DNA of 32,109 bases from an uncultured Clostridia bacterium (GCA_937893125.1 CALBHW010000044.1:1-32109); one strand, 5' to 3'; shown: positions 23,801 through 31,420, counted from the first letter of the stretch. Made by a program: numbers and translations. The notes: generated by a model from the letters alone, not told the origin.

Positions 23801-25257
23801 CTTTTTGTCAAACTGAGTCTTTTTCCACTTTCGTAAACAATTTGACTTTTTCCGTCGTCATATCTAGTTTTTATACTATCAATCTCTCGTGCTTTTGGAA
23901 TAAAGTAGTAACTAACAGGTCCAATTTCCCTATTATCTTCTTCGTTTATGTAAAAAACTTGAAGTTCGATTCTATTGTCGTCTTTTGGGTCAAGTTTGTA
24001 GTTGTAGTAAGCAAAAAAGTCAGAATATCTATATTTTAGACACCATGTCGATTTAGCGTCAGCACTTGAGTCTATCATATCACAACTGACATTAAGAAGC
24101 CCGTTTTCACTTCCCGTGCCGTCAAGTTTTCTTAGGCTGTCTTTTAAATTAGTGATATTTTTTGTGCCAACAATTTTAATAAAAACATTGTTTATAAGCA
24201 AAAAGTTGTCAACCGAACTATTTGGGTTGTTGCTAATAAGTTCGACCCCAAGGTTAAGCCCGCCAACCTCTGACGCTTTGTCGTTATTTAGGAAAATTGA
24301 AATATCTTCGCCGTAATTTATCTCAATTGGGTCACTTGACGCAGTATTCATACTCACAACCGAGTAGTTCTTGACAAGAAAATCAACGTCCGCTGACAAA
24401 ATTTCTCTATTTTCCGCAACCTCTTTAACATTTGTCGCGTCAACATCTTTTTGGGTTTTATAGGTCGAGCATACAAAACTTTTAAGAGCGACCGTGCCAA
24501 TCGCCTTTGGCATAATCTCAATTTTTTGGGTTAGATAAAAGTCGTCTGTTTCAACATCGTAACTATAAGGCAACTCAATTGTCGAACTCGTTTCCACCCC
24601 GTCCACAACGAAGGTTGCGGTTTGAGAAAGTGCAAGAAAAATCTTTTTGTCGGCAAAATTTGCGGAATTAAAAATGCTTAAAGGATTTGTCGAGTCAATG
24701 AGAGATTTCAAAACATAAGGTTTTAAAGCATTTGCTGGCGTTACACTTACAAGGTCACTTAATTTGTCGCCGACATTTCCTAGTTCGATATTTTGTCCAA
24801 GTTCATATTGTTTCCCTGTCATTTTAACTTCGCAACTTTCAGCGTTGACATCAATCAAAATTTTGCAACTTGCAACCACGCTTTGGTCAGAGGTTCTTTC
24901 GTCATATTTTGCGTAAAGTTCGACGACTCCGCCCACATTTTGATTGTTTGCGTTTGTTACAGGGCTTATAAAAAAGTCTTCACCTATATTAACCGTTTTT
25001 GGGAAATTTATAATTCTATCTCCACCACGCAAGGCTTCAAGTTTAACAGCCTTTTTGGTCACCCCTTCCGTCGATGTTGTTAACTTTAAACTAAATGTCT
25101 CCGCGCTAATAATTTCCGTTTGTGAAAAGGAAAGGTCCTCAGCATAAACAACCTTTTCGTTAAAAGCGCCAAAAACATACGCTCCCCCAAGCAAGAGCGC
25201 CACACCACCAATGGTACACAAAAATGTTATTAAAATGACTTTTAAAACCTGTTTCAT
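20803..25257 (-). CDS. Giant single-anchor surface protein, beta-rich, unknown function
   Basis: The largest gene here, 1484 residues. A positively charged start and one hydrophobic helix (about 7-31) form either an uncleaved anchor or a signal peptide (VVYAED follows). Everything after it is predicted extracellular: many short beta-strands, much Asn, Asp, Thr and Ser, few Cys, and segments that look like bacterial Ig-like or cadherin-like modules (for example ITLTGIGSFTIVAKN and GGAMFDGTFVYDGSFDSNTWTVEV). I see no LPxTG motif, no C-terminal helix, and no catalytic motif. Adhesion or envelope structure is a guess. AAAGGG precedes the ATG. A TTGACT-17-TATACT promoter gives a leader of about 100 bases. 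The antisense strand carries long open frames, which I treat as shadows. The Sel1-like gene follows. Confidence 0.85.
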   Translation of the reverse strand: MKQVLKVILITFLCTIGGVALLLGGAYVFGAFNEKVVYAEDLSFSQTEIISAETFSLKLTTSTEGVTKKAVKLEALRGGDRIINFPKTVNIGEDFFISPVTNANNQNVGGVVELYAKYDERTSDQSVVASCKILIDVNAESCEVKMTGKQYELGQNIELGNVGDKLSDLVSVTPANALKPYVLKSLIDSTNPLSIFNSANFADKKIFLALSQTATFVVDGVETSSTIELPYSYDVETDDFYLTQKIEIMPKAIGTVALKSFVCSTYKTQKDVDATNVKEVAENREILSADVDFLVKNYSVVSMNTASSDPIEINYGEDISIFLNNDKASEVGGLNLGVELISNNPNSSVDNFLLINNVFIKIVGTKNITNLKDSLRKLDGTGSENGLLNVSCDMIDSSADAKSTWCLKYRYSDFFAYYNYKLDPKDDNRIELQVFYINEEDNREIGPVSYYFIPKAREIDSIKTRYDDGKSQIVYESGKRLSLTKSDFDIVYKNGLNASFDTIGYFLRLEEGVVFYPDKNGNFMTKFSFTPTEGGELINFTALNSWCGLNNSAVTFTQGENSCTITFKEDGLSYLDDGAQFTFKADEKVEVVISSLNKKSTLSDFDTGLFSVTIAETTYTIKLRQVKFYDLNEDKQNTIPVLSVNGVTIAGEYDFVTILNEEYIFLDTNSPITLTGIGSFTIVAKNIYQDNEVYFLGKEDDVNIYVYEDISSLKIYSYTTENPYGNMALNTKFDENDGSGVLFITSDQLETLRRLVELGKNEGNSRIKILASQRIGSLILSDAQKRALGSQNASAITFGELEEVRDKENRLIGYTVSYTIGNVYTIKFNNVELENIFDITIQIDGAGGAMFDGTFVYDGSFDSNTWTVEVVDKVFKYAEIKHNYTGGSYDNPIAIVANADGEGNLAWQVTGGNLERTLTINYGLKYAENDIDLVKSVCSNKFALTIGKNGKIIENPSFYCALDNNSIRFKNVPYDANGVYYELRIYVPESNKDDTNCFYRWNEDTQTFERVLYEALNENNGAVLYFNVKGLNITIETNRLTLNGTANAEYDLFGSNGIFKISGNGNVKLNQILNCVISSDMREYLSVNENYTKFRISSNFLKDEDCTFVFYTGEGANSNPVKIKVGETNVDSYSKTILSAFEIDYVKNFVAPCTDVPFATIKYKNNGNDATSVLDYSLSVESKNQIAIVKDNSLLISFKTMTGTEKVTVTLTLKYKDSDISKQIVYNDVTVTSKYLSSDFVLGTKNENEDYEITAGIEYRIGNNINFESTFEADKLNIIEVTIDSFVNATEEDLVKINDPEKAVDDTILASKHLTFMAGAIGVFNFKSTDLKDDKFVKIVFKMTFQDGGTLYVEKVVKIKANLKIVFNATQSYKSGENIDLGDNTKYLVTRNGQSLSLPAKDFAKDGKYTRASFTIAPDDAKYFADATNVGENYSICNLLVRSASSSLEEQENVAVKIIFSYQVEDKDYVLDFEFDFILNIYTT

Positions 25258-25349
25258 ATCTTAACCCTTTGTATTTTGGTTCTAATGCTAGTTTGCATTT
25301 CTTTTGGCAGAGTATGTATAAAAGTCCAACTTTGAAGCTTATCAAAAAA

Positions 25350-25375
25350 AAATTATACATTATTTAGTATAATTT
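25350..25375 (-). terminator. AT-rich terminator-like hairpin after tgt, overlapping a promoter
   Basis: AAATTATAC (25350-25358) pairs with GTATAATTT (25367-25375), 9 bp, and on the minus strand a T-run follows. It lies 90 bases past the tgt stop codon and could end that transcript. It covers the -10 (25366-25371) of the giant gene's promoter. Confidence 0.5.
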
Positions 25376-25394
25376 TTTGTTAAATTAAAGTCAA
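25366..25394 (-). promoter_or_regulatory. Promoter of the giant surface protein
   Basis: TTGACT (25389-25394) and TATACT (25366-25371) are 17 bases apart on the minus strand. Predicted start is near 25359, giving a leader of about 102 bases. Confidence 0.65.
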
Positions 25395-25464
25395 ACATTT
25401 CGACATATATAAATAACCTTATTTAATAATATATCAGTTATAACATTATAAATTGGTCATTTCT

Positions 25465-26646
25465 TTAGTGCTTTAATTCCTTTTCAAGTTCATCTCGCGA
25501 CTTTAAATGCTTATTTGTTTCCGCCCAATTTTCGCCATAATATTTTGTGTAAAATTCATCACGAAAATCAAAAAGTCGGTCATTATTTATCGCGTCTCTG
25601 ATTTGTTCCATGAGATGCAACAAGAATCTTAAATTATGCTTACTAATCAGTCTTGCCCCCAAAATTTCCCCCGTGTTAAAAAGATGTCTTAGATATGCTT
25701 TTGAATAATGTTTACAGCACTCGCAGTCGCATTCGTCGTCAAGTGGCGAAAAATCTTCTTTATAGCACCCATTTTTGATAACTACCTTGCCGTGGCTCGT
25801 GAACGCAGTCCCATTTCTTGCAATTCTCGTAGCCAAAACGCAGTCAAACATATCAACCCCACGGAAAGACCCTTCAATAAGGTCATCTGGGCTCCCAACG
25901 CCCATAAGGTAGTGTGGACTCGTTTTTGGAAGTTTGTCCTTTATAACATCCAAAATGTGATACATCATATCCTTTGGCTCGCCAACTGAAAGTCCGCCAA
26001 TTGCAACCCCGCACCCAATATAAGGCAATGCTTTTTCGACGCTTTGCAACCTTAAATCTTCAAAAACATTCCCTTGAATTATTGGAAAAAGCATTTGTTT
26101 TGGATTTTTTTGCGCTTCATAACATCTTTTTAACCACTTTTCTGTCCTTTCTAGTGCCTTTTTTGACTTTTGGTAATCAGTGCCATATTCCGTGCACTCG
26201 TCAAGTTGCATAACGATATCACTGCCCAAATCATTTTGAATTTGAACGCATTTTTCTGGCGTCAAATAATGTTTATCACCGTTTAAGTGGGAACGAAACT
26301 CCACGCCGTCATCGGTTATTTTTCTAAATTTTGACAACGAAAAGACCTGAAATCCGCCCGAGTCGGTCAAAATTGGTCTATCCCAATTCATAAATTTATG
26401 CAAACCGCCCGCTTTTTTAATAATTTCATTCGTTGGACGTAAAAAAAGGTGATATGTGTTAGACAAAATAATTTGGGCACCAATTTCCTTTAAATCTTCA
26501 GGCGTCAAACTTTTAACCGTCGCTTGCGTTCCGACTGGCATATAAATGGGCGTCATAATTTCGCCGTGTGGCGTCGTAAATTTTCCCGTTCGCGCTCCAC
26601 TTTGTTTATCAATATGTAATTCTTCAAAACTAAATTCTTTACTCAT
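25465..26646 (-). CDS. tgt: tRNA-guanine transglycosylase
   Basis: This enzyme swaps guanine 34 for preQ1 in GUN-anticodon tRNAs, the insertion step of queuosine synthesis. LTDSGGFQVFSL carries D95, GNVFEDLR and GGLSVGEP shape the base pocket, and FDCVLATRIARNG contains the nucleophilic Asp. The zinc site C-x-C-x2-C...H is present (CDCECCKHYSKAYLRHL, then HNL). At 393 residues it is full length. I start it at the ATG at 26646 behind AAAGGA. The ATG at 26667 lies inside the -10 box of the promoter at 26666-26694 and is excluded. In Clostridia it commonly follows queA directly. Here another gene intervenes, and tgt has its own promoter. Confidence 0.98.
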   Translation of the reverse strand: MSKEFSFEELHIDKQSGARTGKFTTPHGEIMTPIYMPVGTQATVKSLTPEDLKEIGAQIILSNTYHLFLRPTNEIIKKAGGLHKFMNWDRPILTDSGGFQVFSLSKFRKITDDGVEFRSHLNGDKHYLTPEKCVQIQNDLGSDIVMQLDECTEYGTDYQKSKKALERTEKWLKRCYEAQKNPKQMLFPIIQGNVFEDLRLQSVEKALPYIGCGVAIGGLSVGEPKDMMYHILDVIKDKLPKTSPHYLMGVGSPDDLIEGSFRGVDMFDCVLATRIARNGTAFTSHGKVVIKNGCYKEDFSPLDDECDCECCKHYSKAYLRHLFNTGEILGARLISKHNLRFLLHLMEQIRDAINNDRLFDFRDEFYTKYYGENWAETNKHLKSRDELEKELKH

Positions 26647-26665
26647 TTTTCTTTTCCTTTCCGTC

Positions 26666-26694
26666 ATTCTACATTAAAGTACTTACTTTTTCAA
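26666..26694 (-). promoter_or_regulatory. Promoter of tgt
   Basis: TTGAAA (26689-26694) and TAGAAT (26666-26671) are 17 bases apart on the minus strand. Predicted start is near 26659, with a leader of about 13 bases that contains AAAGGA. Confidence 0.6.
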
Positions 26695-26712
26695 CATCTA
26701 AAAGTATTTATG

Positions 26713-27225
26713 TTATAAATTTTCAGGATTTATTATTTCAATATCAATTCCCGCCTTTACTCCTAGCCCAACAGTCAAACTTGTTCCACCTTTTTTACCA
26801 GTAAAAATCGCAATAAGGCGAGACGCATTGTCTACAAGGTATTTATCCCTTACTTGCATACATCCATTAAAGTAAGAGTCCGCTAAAGTTACAATAGTAT
26901 CCGCCTTTGACAATATATACTTATACCTATTTTTGTCACCTTCGTTCCAACGCTTTTCTTGGTCGTTGCAAGGCAAAACGCAAACAAGTTGAATATCTTT
27001 ATACTTTTTTTTAAGAGCCAAAACAATTTCCGCACACATCATATCTGCACCCAAAGCCATTCCGTTTAAAAAGGTCTTATACCCCATTTTACACGCTTTT
27101 TTAACAGCGTCAGCAACCGCTATTTTTGTCGTTTCACATCTAGGGTCCAGTTCGTTTCTGCCCCAAGAAAACACCCTATGCCCCGTAAAAGAACAGGTGG
27201 TTTTTCTATCAAATTCTTCTATCAT
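26713..27225 (-). CDS. SLOG-family (DUF1273/YpsA-like) nucleotide-binding protein
   Basis: This 170-residue Rossmann-type protein has the DUF1273/YpsA pattern. It begins CSFTGHRVF, has FLNGMALGADMMCAEIVLALK (the phosphate-binding glycine region), VCVLPCNDQEKRWNEGDKNRY, and later MQVRDKYLVDNASRLIAIFTGKKGGTSLTV. SLOG proteins bind nucleotide-derived ligands; YpsA itself affects cell division in Bacillus. It stands alone between queA and tgt with its own TTGTCA-16-TATAAA promoter and no clear Shine-Dalgarno sequence. Its leader would be only about 8 bases. A link to queuosine metabolism is conceivable only from position. Confidence 0.85.
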   Translation of the reverse strand: MIEEFDRKTTCSFTGHRVFSWGRNELDPRCETTKIAVADAVKKACKMGYKTFLNGMALGADMMCAEIVLALKKKYKDIQLVCVLPCNDQEKRWNEGDKNRYKYILSKADTIVTLADSYFNGCMQVRDKYLVDNASRLIAIFTGKKGGTSLTVGLGVKAGIDIEIINPENL

Positions 27226-27239
27226 TTTTTATATACTCT

Positions 27240-27267
27240 TTTATAACTTTTTTCAGGCATTTGACAA
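27240..27267 (-). promoter_or_regulatory. Promoter of the SLOG gene
   Basis: TTGTCA (27262-27267) and TATAAA (27240-27245) are 16 bases apart on the minus strand. Predicted start is near 27233, about 8 bases before the ATG. Confidence 0.45.
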
Positions 27268-27320
27268 AATATAATTCTATTATTCATTCTATCAAAAAAA
27301 CATATAACACGCTTTTTTAC

Positions 27321-27343
27321 CACAAAAAGTTGACATTTTTGTG
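27321..27343. repeat. Inverted repeat after queA
   Basis: CACAAAAA and TTTTTGTG are separated by 7 bases, a perfect 8-bp hairpin 7 bases past the queA stop codon. On the minus strand no T-run follows, so it is at best a weak terminator or a message-stabilising hairpin. Confidence 0.4.
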
Positions 27344-27349
27344 CCAAAA

Positions 27350-28402
27350 TTACTTTTTAGGCTTGTTTGTATAAAAATAGCAACAATCACCAAAACTAAA
27401 AAATCTATATTTTTCTTTGACCGCTTCTTTGTACACTCTCATAGTTTCATCATACCCCGCAAACGCCGACACGAGCATAATAAGGGTGCTTTCTGGCAAG
27501 TGGAAATTTGTTATCAAGCAGTCCACAATTTTAAAATCATAAGGTGGATAACAAAATAGTTTTGTCTCCCCTTTTTGGGATAAGAGTTCGCCCGTTTTTC
27601 CAGCACTTTCGAGAGTTCTAACACTCGTTGTGCCAACAGCAATAATTCTTCGCCCTTCCTTTTTTGCCTTGTTTACAATTTCAGCAGTTTCGGGTGAGAC
27701 TTCATAGTACTCACTGTGCATATCGTGGGATAAAATACTATCTTCTTTGACGGGTCTAAAAGTTCCAAGCCCCACGTGCAAAAGGACAAAACAAACGGTT
27801 ACGCCCATATCCTTTATTTTTTGCAAAAGTTCATCCGTAAAATGTAGCCCCGCGGTTGGCGCTGCCGACGAGCCATTGACAATACTATAAACTGTTTGGT
27901 ATCTTTCGCTATTTTTTAGCCTTGTTTTTATGTATGGTGGGAGCGGAGTCGTGCCGACACGAGACAAAACATCTTCAAATGTCCCCGAAAAAGTAAATCG
28001 CACGATTTTTCCGCCAATTTCCTTCTCTTCACCTATGATTTCGCACATTAGTTCGTCTGAAAACTTAACTTTTGTGCCGATTTTGAGCCTTTTCCCAGGT
28101 TTTGCAAGCGCTTCCCAGTCAGTCAAATTTTGTCTTTTAAGTAAAAAAATTTCAACTTTTGCGCCCGTCCCCACCTTTTCACCAATGAGTCTACAAGGTA
28201 TAACACGGGTGTTATTAAGCACCAAAACATCGCCCTTTTTTAAGAAACTTGGAAGGTCGTAAAAATGTTTATGTTCAATTTCTTTGTTATCCATATTAAA
28301 ACACAACATTCTTGACGAATCTCGCTTTTCGAGCGGAGTTTGCGCGATTAGTTCTTCTGGTAAATCGTAATTATATGTACTTCTTAAAGTGTAATCAATC
28401 AT
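27350..28402 (-). CDS. queA: S-adenosylmethionine:tRNA ribosyltransferase-isomerase
   Basis: This enzyme forms epoxyqueuosine on tRNA by moving the ribosyl part of SAM onto preQ1. Family motifs: YNYDLPEELIAQTPLEKRDSSR, VLNNTRVIPCRL, SAAPTAGLHFT, LHVGLGTFRPV, HSEYYEV and AVGTTSVRTLES, ending with ITNFHLPESTLIMLVSAFAG. At 350 residues it is normal in length; only the extreme C-terminus (GDCCYFYTNKPKK in place of the common GDAMLI) differs. It overlaps the end of ruvB by 8 bases (ATGATTGA), so the two are translationally coupled. AAGG lies eight bases ahead of the ATG. Confidence 0.98.
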   Translation of the reverse strand: MIDYTLRSTYNYDLPEELIAQTPLEKRDSSRMLCFNMDNKEIEHKHFYDLPSFLKKGDVLVLNNTRVIPCRLIGEKVGTGAKVEIFLLKRQNLTDWEALAKPGKRLKIGTKVKFSDELMCEIIGEEKEIGGKIVRFTFSGTFEDVLSRVGTTPLPPYIKTRLKNSERYQTVYSIVNGSSAAPTAGLHFTDELLQKIKDMGVTVCFVLLHVGLGTFRPVKEDSILSHDMHSEYYEVSPETAEIVNKAKKEGRRIIAVGTTSVRTLESAGKTGELLSQKGETKLFCYPPYDFKIVDCLITNFHLPESTLIMLVSAFAGYDETMRVYKEAVKEKYRFFSFGDCCYFYTNKPKK

Positions 28403-29426
28403 CTTCTTCGCCTTCTATTTTAGAAATGTTTTCGCTTGGCATTTTTAGCCCCAAATGCTTGTACGCGCCTTCAAGAGCGACACGCCCCCTTAGGGTTCTT
28501 GCGATAAAGCCAAGCCTAATTAAATATGGTTCGTAAACATCTTCGACCGTCGCGACCTCCTCGCCAATTGATGTTGCAAGCGTTTCAACACCAACAGGTC
28601 CGCCTTTAAAGGTTTTAATTAACCCTTCAAGTAGCCTTCTATCGACAAAATCGAGTCCTTTTTCGTCGACATCCATAAGTTTAAGCGCTTCTTTTGCGAT
28701 GTCAAGTGTCACCGTCCCGTTTCCACGCACTTGCGCATAATCTCTAACACGCTTTAAAAGCCTATTTGCGATTCTAGGCGTCCCACGACTGCGTTTTGCG
28801 ACTTCCAAAACCGCATTATCTTCGATTGCTATGTTTAAAATTTTTGCACTGCGCGAAACAATATCTGACAAATCCTTTTCGTCATAAAGTTCAAGCCTTT
28901 CAATAATCCCAAAACGGTCTCTTAGTGGGCTAGAAATATTCCCCGCTTTTGTTGTCGCCCCAACAAGAGTAAAAGGTTGAAGTTTAAGGCGCATATTTCG
29001 TGCGCTTGGTCCTTTCCCGACGATAAAGTCAAGCGAAAAATCTTCCATCGCAGGATACAAAATTTCTTCGACGGAATGATTCAATCTATGAATTTCGTCA
29101 ATAAACAAAACATCGTTTTTTTGCAAATTTGTTAAGATTGCCGCAAGGTCCGCCGCATGTTCGATAGCGGGACCCGAAGTAACTTTAAGTTGCGTTCCAA
29201 GTTCAGTTGCAATAATATGCGAAAGTGTCGTTTTCCCTAGCCCAGGTGGCCCGTAGAGTAAAACGTGGTCAAGCGCTTCTTTTCGCGTTTTTGCCGCGTC
29301 AATATAGATTTTAAGGCTGTTTTTGACCTTTTCTTGCCCCACATAGTCGGCAAGTTTTAAAGGTCTTAATGAGTTTTCCATTTCAACTTCACTCATATTT
29401 TTGGTTGATTTTATAAAATCGTTCAT
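28395..29426 (-). CDS. ruvB: Holliday junction branch-migration ATPase RuvB
   Basis: This AAA+ motor drives branch migration together with RuvA. Walker A is GPPGLGKT (59-66), Walker B is DEIH (110-113), sensor 1 is GATTKAG, and the arginine finger lies in SPLRDRFG. The C-terminal winged helix has GGPVGVETLATSIGEE and YEPYLIRLGFIARTLRGR. IIERLELY replaces the usual VQRLEFY. At 343 residues it is full length. The ATG at 29426 follows AGGA and lies 6 bases after ruvA. The end overlaps queA. Confidence 0.98.
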   Translation of the reverse strand: MNDFIKSTKNMSEVEMENSLRPLKLADYVGQEKVKNSLKIYIDAAKTRKEALDHVLLYGPPGLGKTTLSHIIATELGTQLKVTSGPAIEHAADLAAILTNLQKNDVLFIDEIHRLNHSVEEILYPAMEDFSLDFIVGKGPSARNMRLKLQPFTLVGATTKAGNISSPLRDRFGIIERLELYDEKDLSDIVSRSAKILNIAIEDNAVLEVAKRSRGTPRIANRLLKRVRDYAQVRGNGTVTLDIAKEALKLMDVDEKGLDFVDRRLLEGLIKTFKGGPVGVETLATSIGEEVATVEDVYEPYLIRLGFIARTLRGRVALEGAYKHLGLKMPSENISKIEGEEDD

Positions 29427-29432
29427 CTTTTT

Positions 29433-30017
29433 CTATCCTATTTGTGTCAAACATTTTCTTATAATATCTTCAGCCATGTCGCCCGAACTAAAAGCCGTTT
29501 TAGCAAGACGCACCGCTTCAATTTTGGTTACGCCAAGAGACACCAAAACCGCCACCGCATCGTCGATTTCGCCGTTTGTTTCCGTTTCAAGGTCAAGACT
29601 AATTTCTCCCGTCACGTCGCCCAACTTGTCTTTTAAGTCAACAACAATTCGTTCTGCCGTCTTTTTGCCGACGCCCTTTACCTTTGAAAGCGTTTTTGAG
29701 TCACCACTTGATATAACAATGCTAAGGTCAGTGACAGAAATATTTGACAAAATGGTCATCGCGCCCTTTGGTCCCACACCGCTAACAGTTATAAGTTTTA
29801 AAAACATTTCCTTTTCTTCAAGGCAATAAAAACCAAACAAACTCACGCCGTCCTCGCGTTGTTGATAATATGTGTAAACCTTTACCTCTCCGACCAAATT
29901 ATCGAAAAAGCGGTTAGCAAAAGTCGAAACAAAAATTTCGTAGCCTATTTTATTGTTTTCGACAACGATATAGTTTTCCTTTCTTTCCGTAATTTCCCCA
30001 ATTATGTAACTATACAT
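29433..30017 (-). CDS. ruvA: Holliday junction DNA helicase subunit RuvA
   Basis: RuvA binds four-way junctions as a tetramer and recruits RuvB. It has an N-terminal OB-fold (MYSYIIGEI...), two helix-hairpin-helix motifs (LITVSGVGPKGAM and KVKGVGKKTAERI), and a C-terminal RuvB-contacting domain from about residue 148 after a flexible acidic link. It is 194 residues, a normal length. AGGAG precedes the ATG. It sits 15 bases after ruvC and 6 before ruvB, so it is the middle of a tight operon. Confidence 0.97.
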   Translation of the reverse strand: MYSYIIGEITERKENYIVVENNKIGYEIFVSTFANRFFDNLVGEVKVYTYYQQREDGVSLFGFYCLEEKEMFLKLITVSGVGPKGAMTILSNISVTDLSIVISSGDSKTLSKVKGVGKKTAERIVVDLKDKLGDVTGEISLDLETETNGEIDDAVAVLVSLGVTKIEAVRLAKTAFSSGDMAEDIIRKCLTQIG

Positions 30018-30032
30018 TCTTTCTCCTAGTAA

Positions 30033-30530
30033 TTAGTTTAATTTGTTATTACCGAGTGTCTCGTTTGTTTGAAGATTAGTAAGTGCAACCGCGAGAGCGT
30101 CCGCCGCGTCATCGGGCTTAGGAATTTTCGCAAGCCCCAAGATATTTGTAACCATATATTGAATTTGTTTTTTCTCCGCACGCCCATTTCCCGTAAGCGC
30201 CTGCTTTATTTGAAGTGGCGTGTACTCATACATATCAATTTTGCGCGTAATTCCCGCAAGAACAATCACCCCGCGCGCTTCCGCTACTGGAATAACTGTT
30301 TTTTGGTTTTTGAAAAAAAACAACTCCTCAATCGCAATTGCGTCGGGCTTGTATGTGTCAATTAAAGTGAGCATTCCTTCGTAAATTGTGCTAAGGCGAG
30401 TAGCAAATTTTTCTTCTTTTGGGGTCGAAATAACGCCATAATCAAGAGTCGTTAGTCGCCCGTTCTCTTCTTCAACAACGCCAAAGCCCACAAGAGCAAA
30501 CCCAGGGTCTATACCTAAAATTCTTCTCAT
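30033..30530 (-). CDS. ruvC: Holliday junction resolvase RuvC
   Basis: This endonuclease cuts Holliday junctions symmetrically in the RuvABC complex. All four acidic catalytic residues are seen: D8 (GIDPG), E68 (AIEELFF), D141 and D144 (DDAADALAVA). GNGRAEKKQIQYMV is the conserved basic segment. It is 165 residues, normal length. AAGGA lies ahead of the ATG. It begins 3 bases after the SUFU-like gene, from whose promoter the whole ruvC-ruvA-ruvB-queA run is probably transcribed. Confidence 0.97.
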   Translation of the reverse strand: MRRILGIDPGFALVGFGVVEEENGRLTTLDYGVISTPKEEKFATRLSTIYEGMLTLIDTYKPDAIAIEELFFFKNQKTVIPVAEARGVIVLAGITRKIDMYEYTPLQIKQALTGNGRAEKKQIQYMVTNILGLAKIPKPDDAADALAVALTNLQTNETLGNNKLN

Positions 30531-30533
30531 TTT

Positions 30534-31223
30534 TTATCCTTTTTTGTTAAGCGAATTCGTGTTATGTTCAATAATTTTGTCAATATTGCTACCTTTTTTG
30601 ACTTGTGGCTCTTGAGCCACAAAGCCGACAGGTCCGTCCGCATCGTGAAGGTCAAACTCAACAAAAGCCTTTACGCCCACATCTTCAATTTTCCCTAATT
30701 GCGCCTTATTTAGCGGTACAAGATTAAAAAATCTAGTGTATGTGTCGCCGATTTTTTCTTCCACAAATTCAAGCGCGTTCATTTCAGGAAAACACAAAAC
30801 CCCACCAATAACATCAGTCCCGTCACTAAAACTATCGTCCGCGACTTTAACGATTTGGAAAAGCCCCGCGCCCTTATTGTTGTCAATAAGCCCACGCGAC
30901 ACAATTTTTAGCATTTCGACAGGCCAATTATACTCTTCCTTTTCAAGGTCCCACTTCCAACTTGGCGGAAGAAGCATAAAAATTTCCGCGCGCGCAAGTT
31001 TAGGGTCGGGTTGATAAGAACTAAACCCCACCGTCGACACAAGATAATAGTTAAAATTATCTGTCGGCGCAAAAATTGCAATATCAATACTGCTTGGGTC
31101 ATCAAAATACTCTTCCGTCTTAATATATTGAACTAGGTCCAAGTCAAATCCACCCACTCCCGCGATGTGCGAAATAACATCTTCTTGCCTTTCAGTCAAA
31201 ACTTTTGAAAAATACTTATCCAT
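30534..31223 (-). CDS. Suppressor-of-fused (SUFU)-like domain protein
   Basis: This 229-residue soluble protein matches the bacterial SUFU domain pattern. Following SSIDIAIFAPTDNFNYYLVST it reads VGFSSYQ, then LARAEIFMLLPPSWK, then NWPVEMLKIVSRGLID. The later block FFNLVPLNKAQLGKIEDVGVKAFVE matches the domain's second half. Bacterial SUFU proteins are often immunity or accessory factors in toxin loci, but many have no known role. I start it at the ATG at 31223 (AGGAG ahead). The longer frame to 31322 would start upstream of the promoter at 31266-31294. It is the first gene of the ruvC-ruvA-ruvB-queA run, 3 bases before ruvC. No toxin gene is near. Confidence 0.75.
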   Translation of the reverse strand: MDKYFSKVLTERQEDVISHIAGVGGFDLDLVQYIKTEEYFDDPSSIDIAIFAPTDNFNYYLVSTVGFSSYQPDPKLARAEIFMLLPPSWKWDLEKEEYNWPVEMLKIVSRGLIDNNKGAGLFQIVKVADDSFSDGTDVIGGVLCFPEMNALEFVEEKIGDTYTRFFNLVPLNKAQLGKIEDVGVKAFVEFDLHDADGPVGFVAQEPQVKKGSNIDKIIEHNTNSLNKKG

Positions 31224-31265
31224 AAAACAACTCCTTTTACTATTTTGAGCGTCCAAACTACTTTT

Positions 31266-31294
31266 ATGATATAAAAAACCAAAAAAAAAGTCAA
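31266..31294 (-). promoter_or_regulatory. Promoter of the SUFU-ruvCAB-queA operon
   Basis: TTGACT (31289-31294) and TATCAT (31266-31271) are 17 bases apart on the minus strand. Predicted start is near 31259, with a leader of about 36 bases ending in AGGAG. Confidence 0.65.
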
Positions 31295-31379
31295 ACATAA
31301 TGGCACAATCCACCCTTTGCATTATTTTAGTTGTAGAAATAATTTTAATAATAAAATGCTACAAAAATTTGACCCCTTT

Positions 31380-31420
31380 TCAAAAAAACCGACCCTAGTA
31401 AAAACACTAGAGTCAGTTTT
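31380..31420 (-). terminator. Strong terminator of the leucine-rich-repeat gene
   Basis: A 14-bp stem (31385-31398 with 31407-31420, two G-T pairs) with an 8-base loop is followed on the minus strand by seven T. It insulates the ruv operon from the upstream surface-protein gene. Confidence 0.95.

Noticed and set aside
20039..25257. Polymorphic toxin or adhesin-toxin reading of the giant gene and its neighbour
   Set aside because: There is no toxin domain, export motif or immunity-like gene at the C-terminal end, and the downstream protein lacks any immunity family match by eye.
26647..26667. Upstream ATG of tgt
   Set aside because: It lies within the -10 box and before the predicted transcription start. 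The downstream ATG has AAAGGA.
31224..31322. 33-residue extension of the SUFU-like protein
   Set aside because: It would contain the TTGACT-17-TATCAT promoter, and the downstream ATG has AGGAG.
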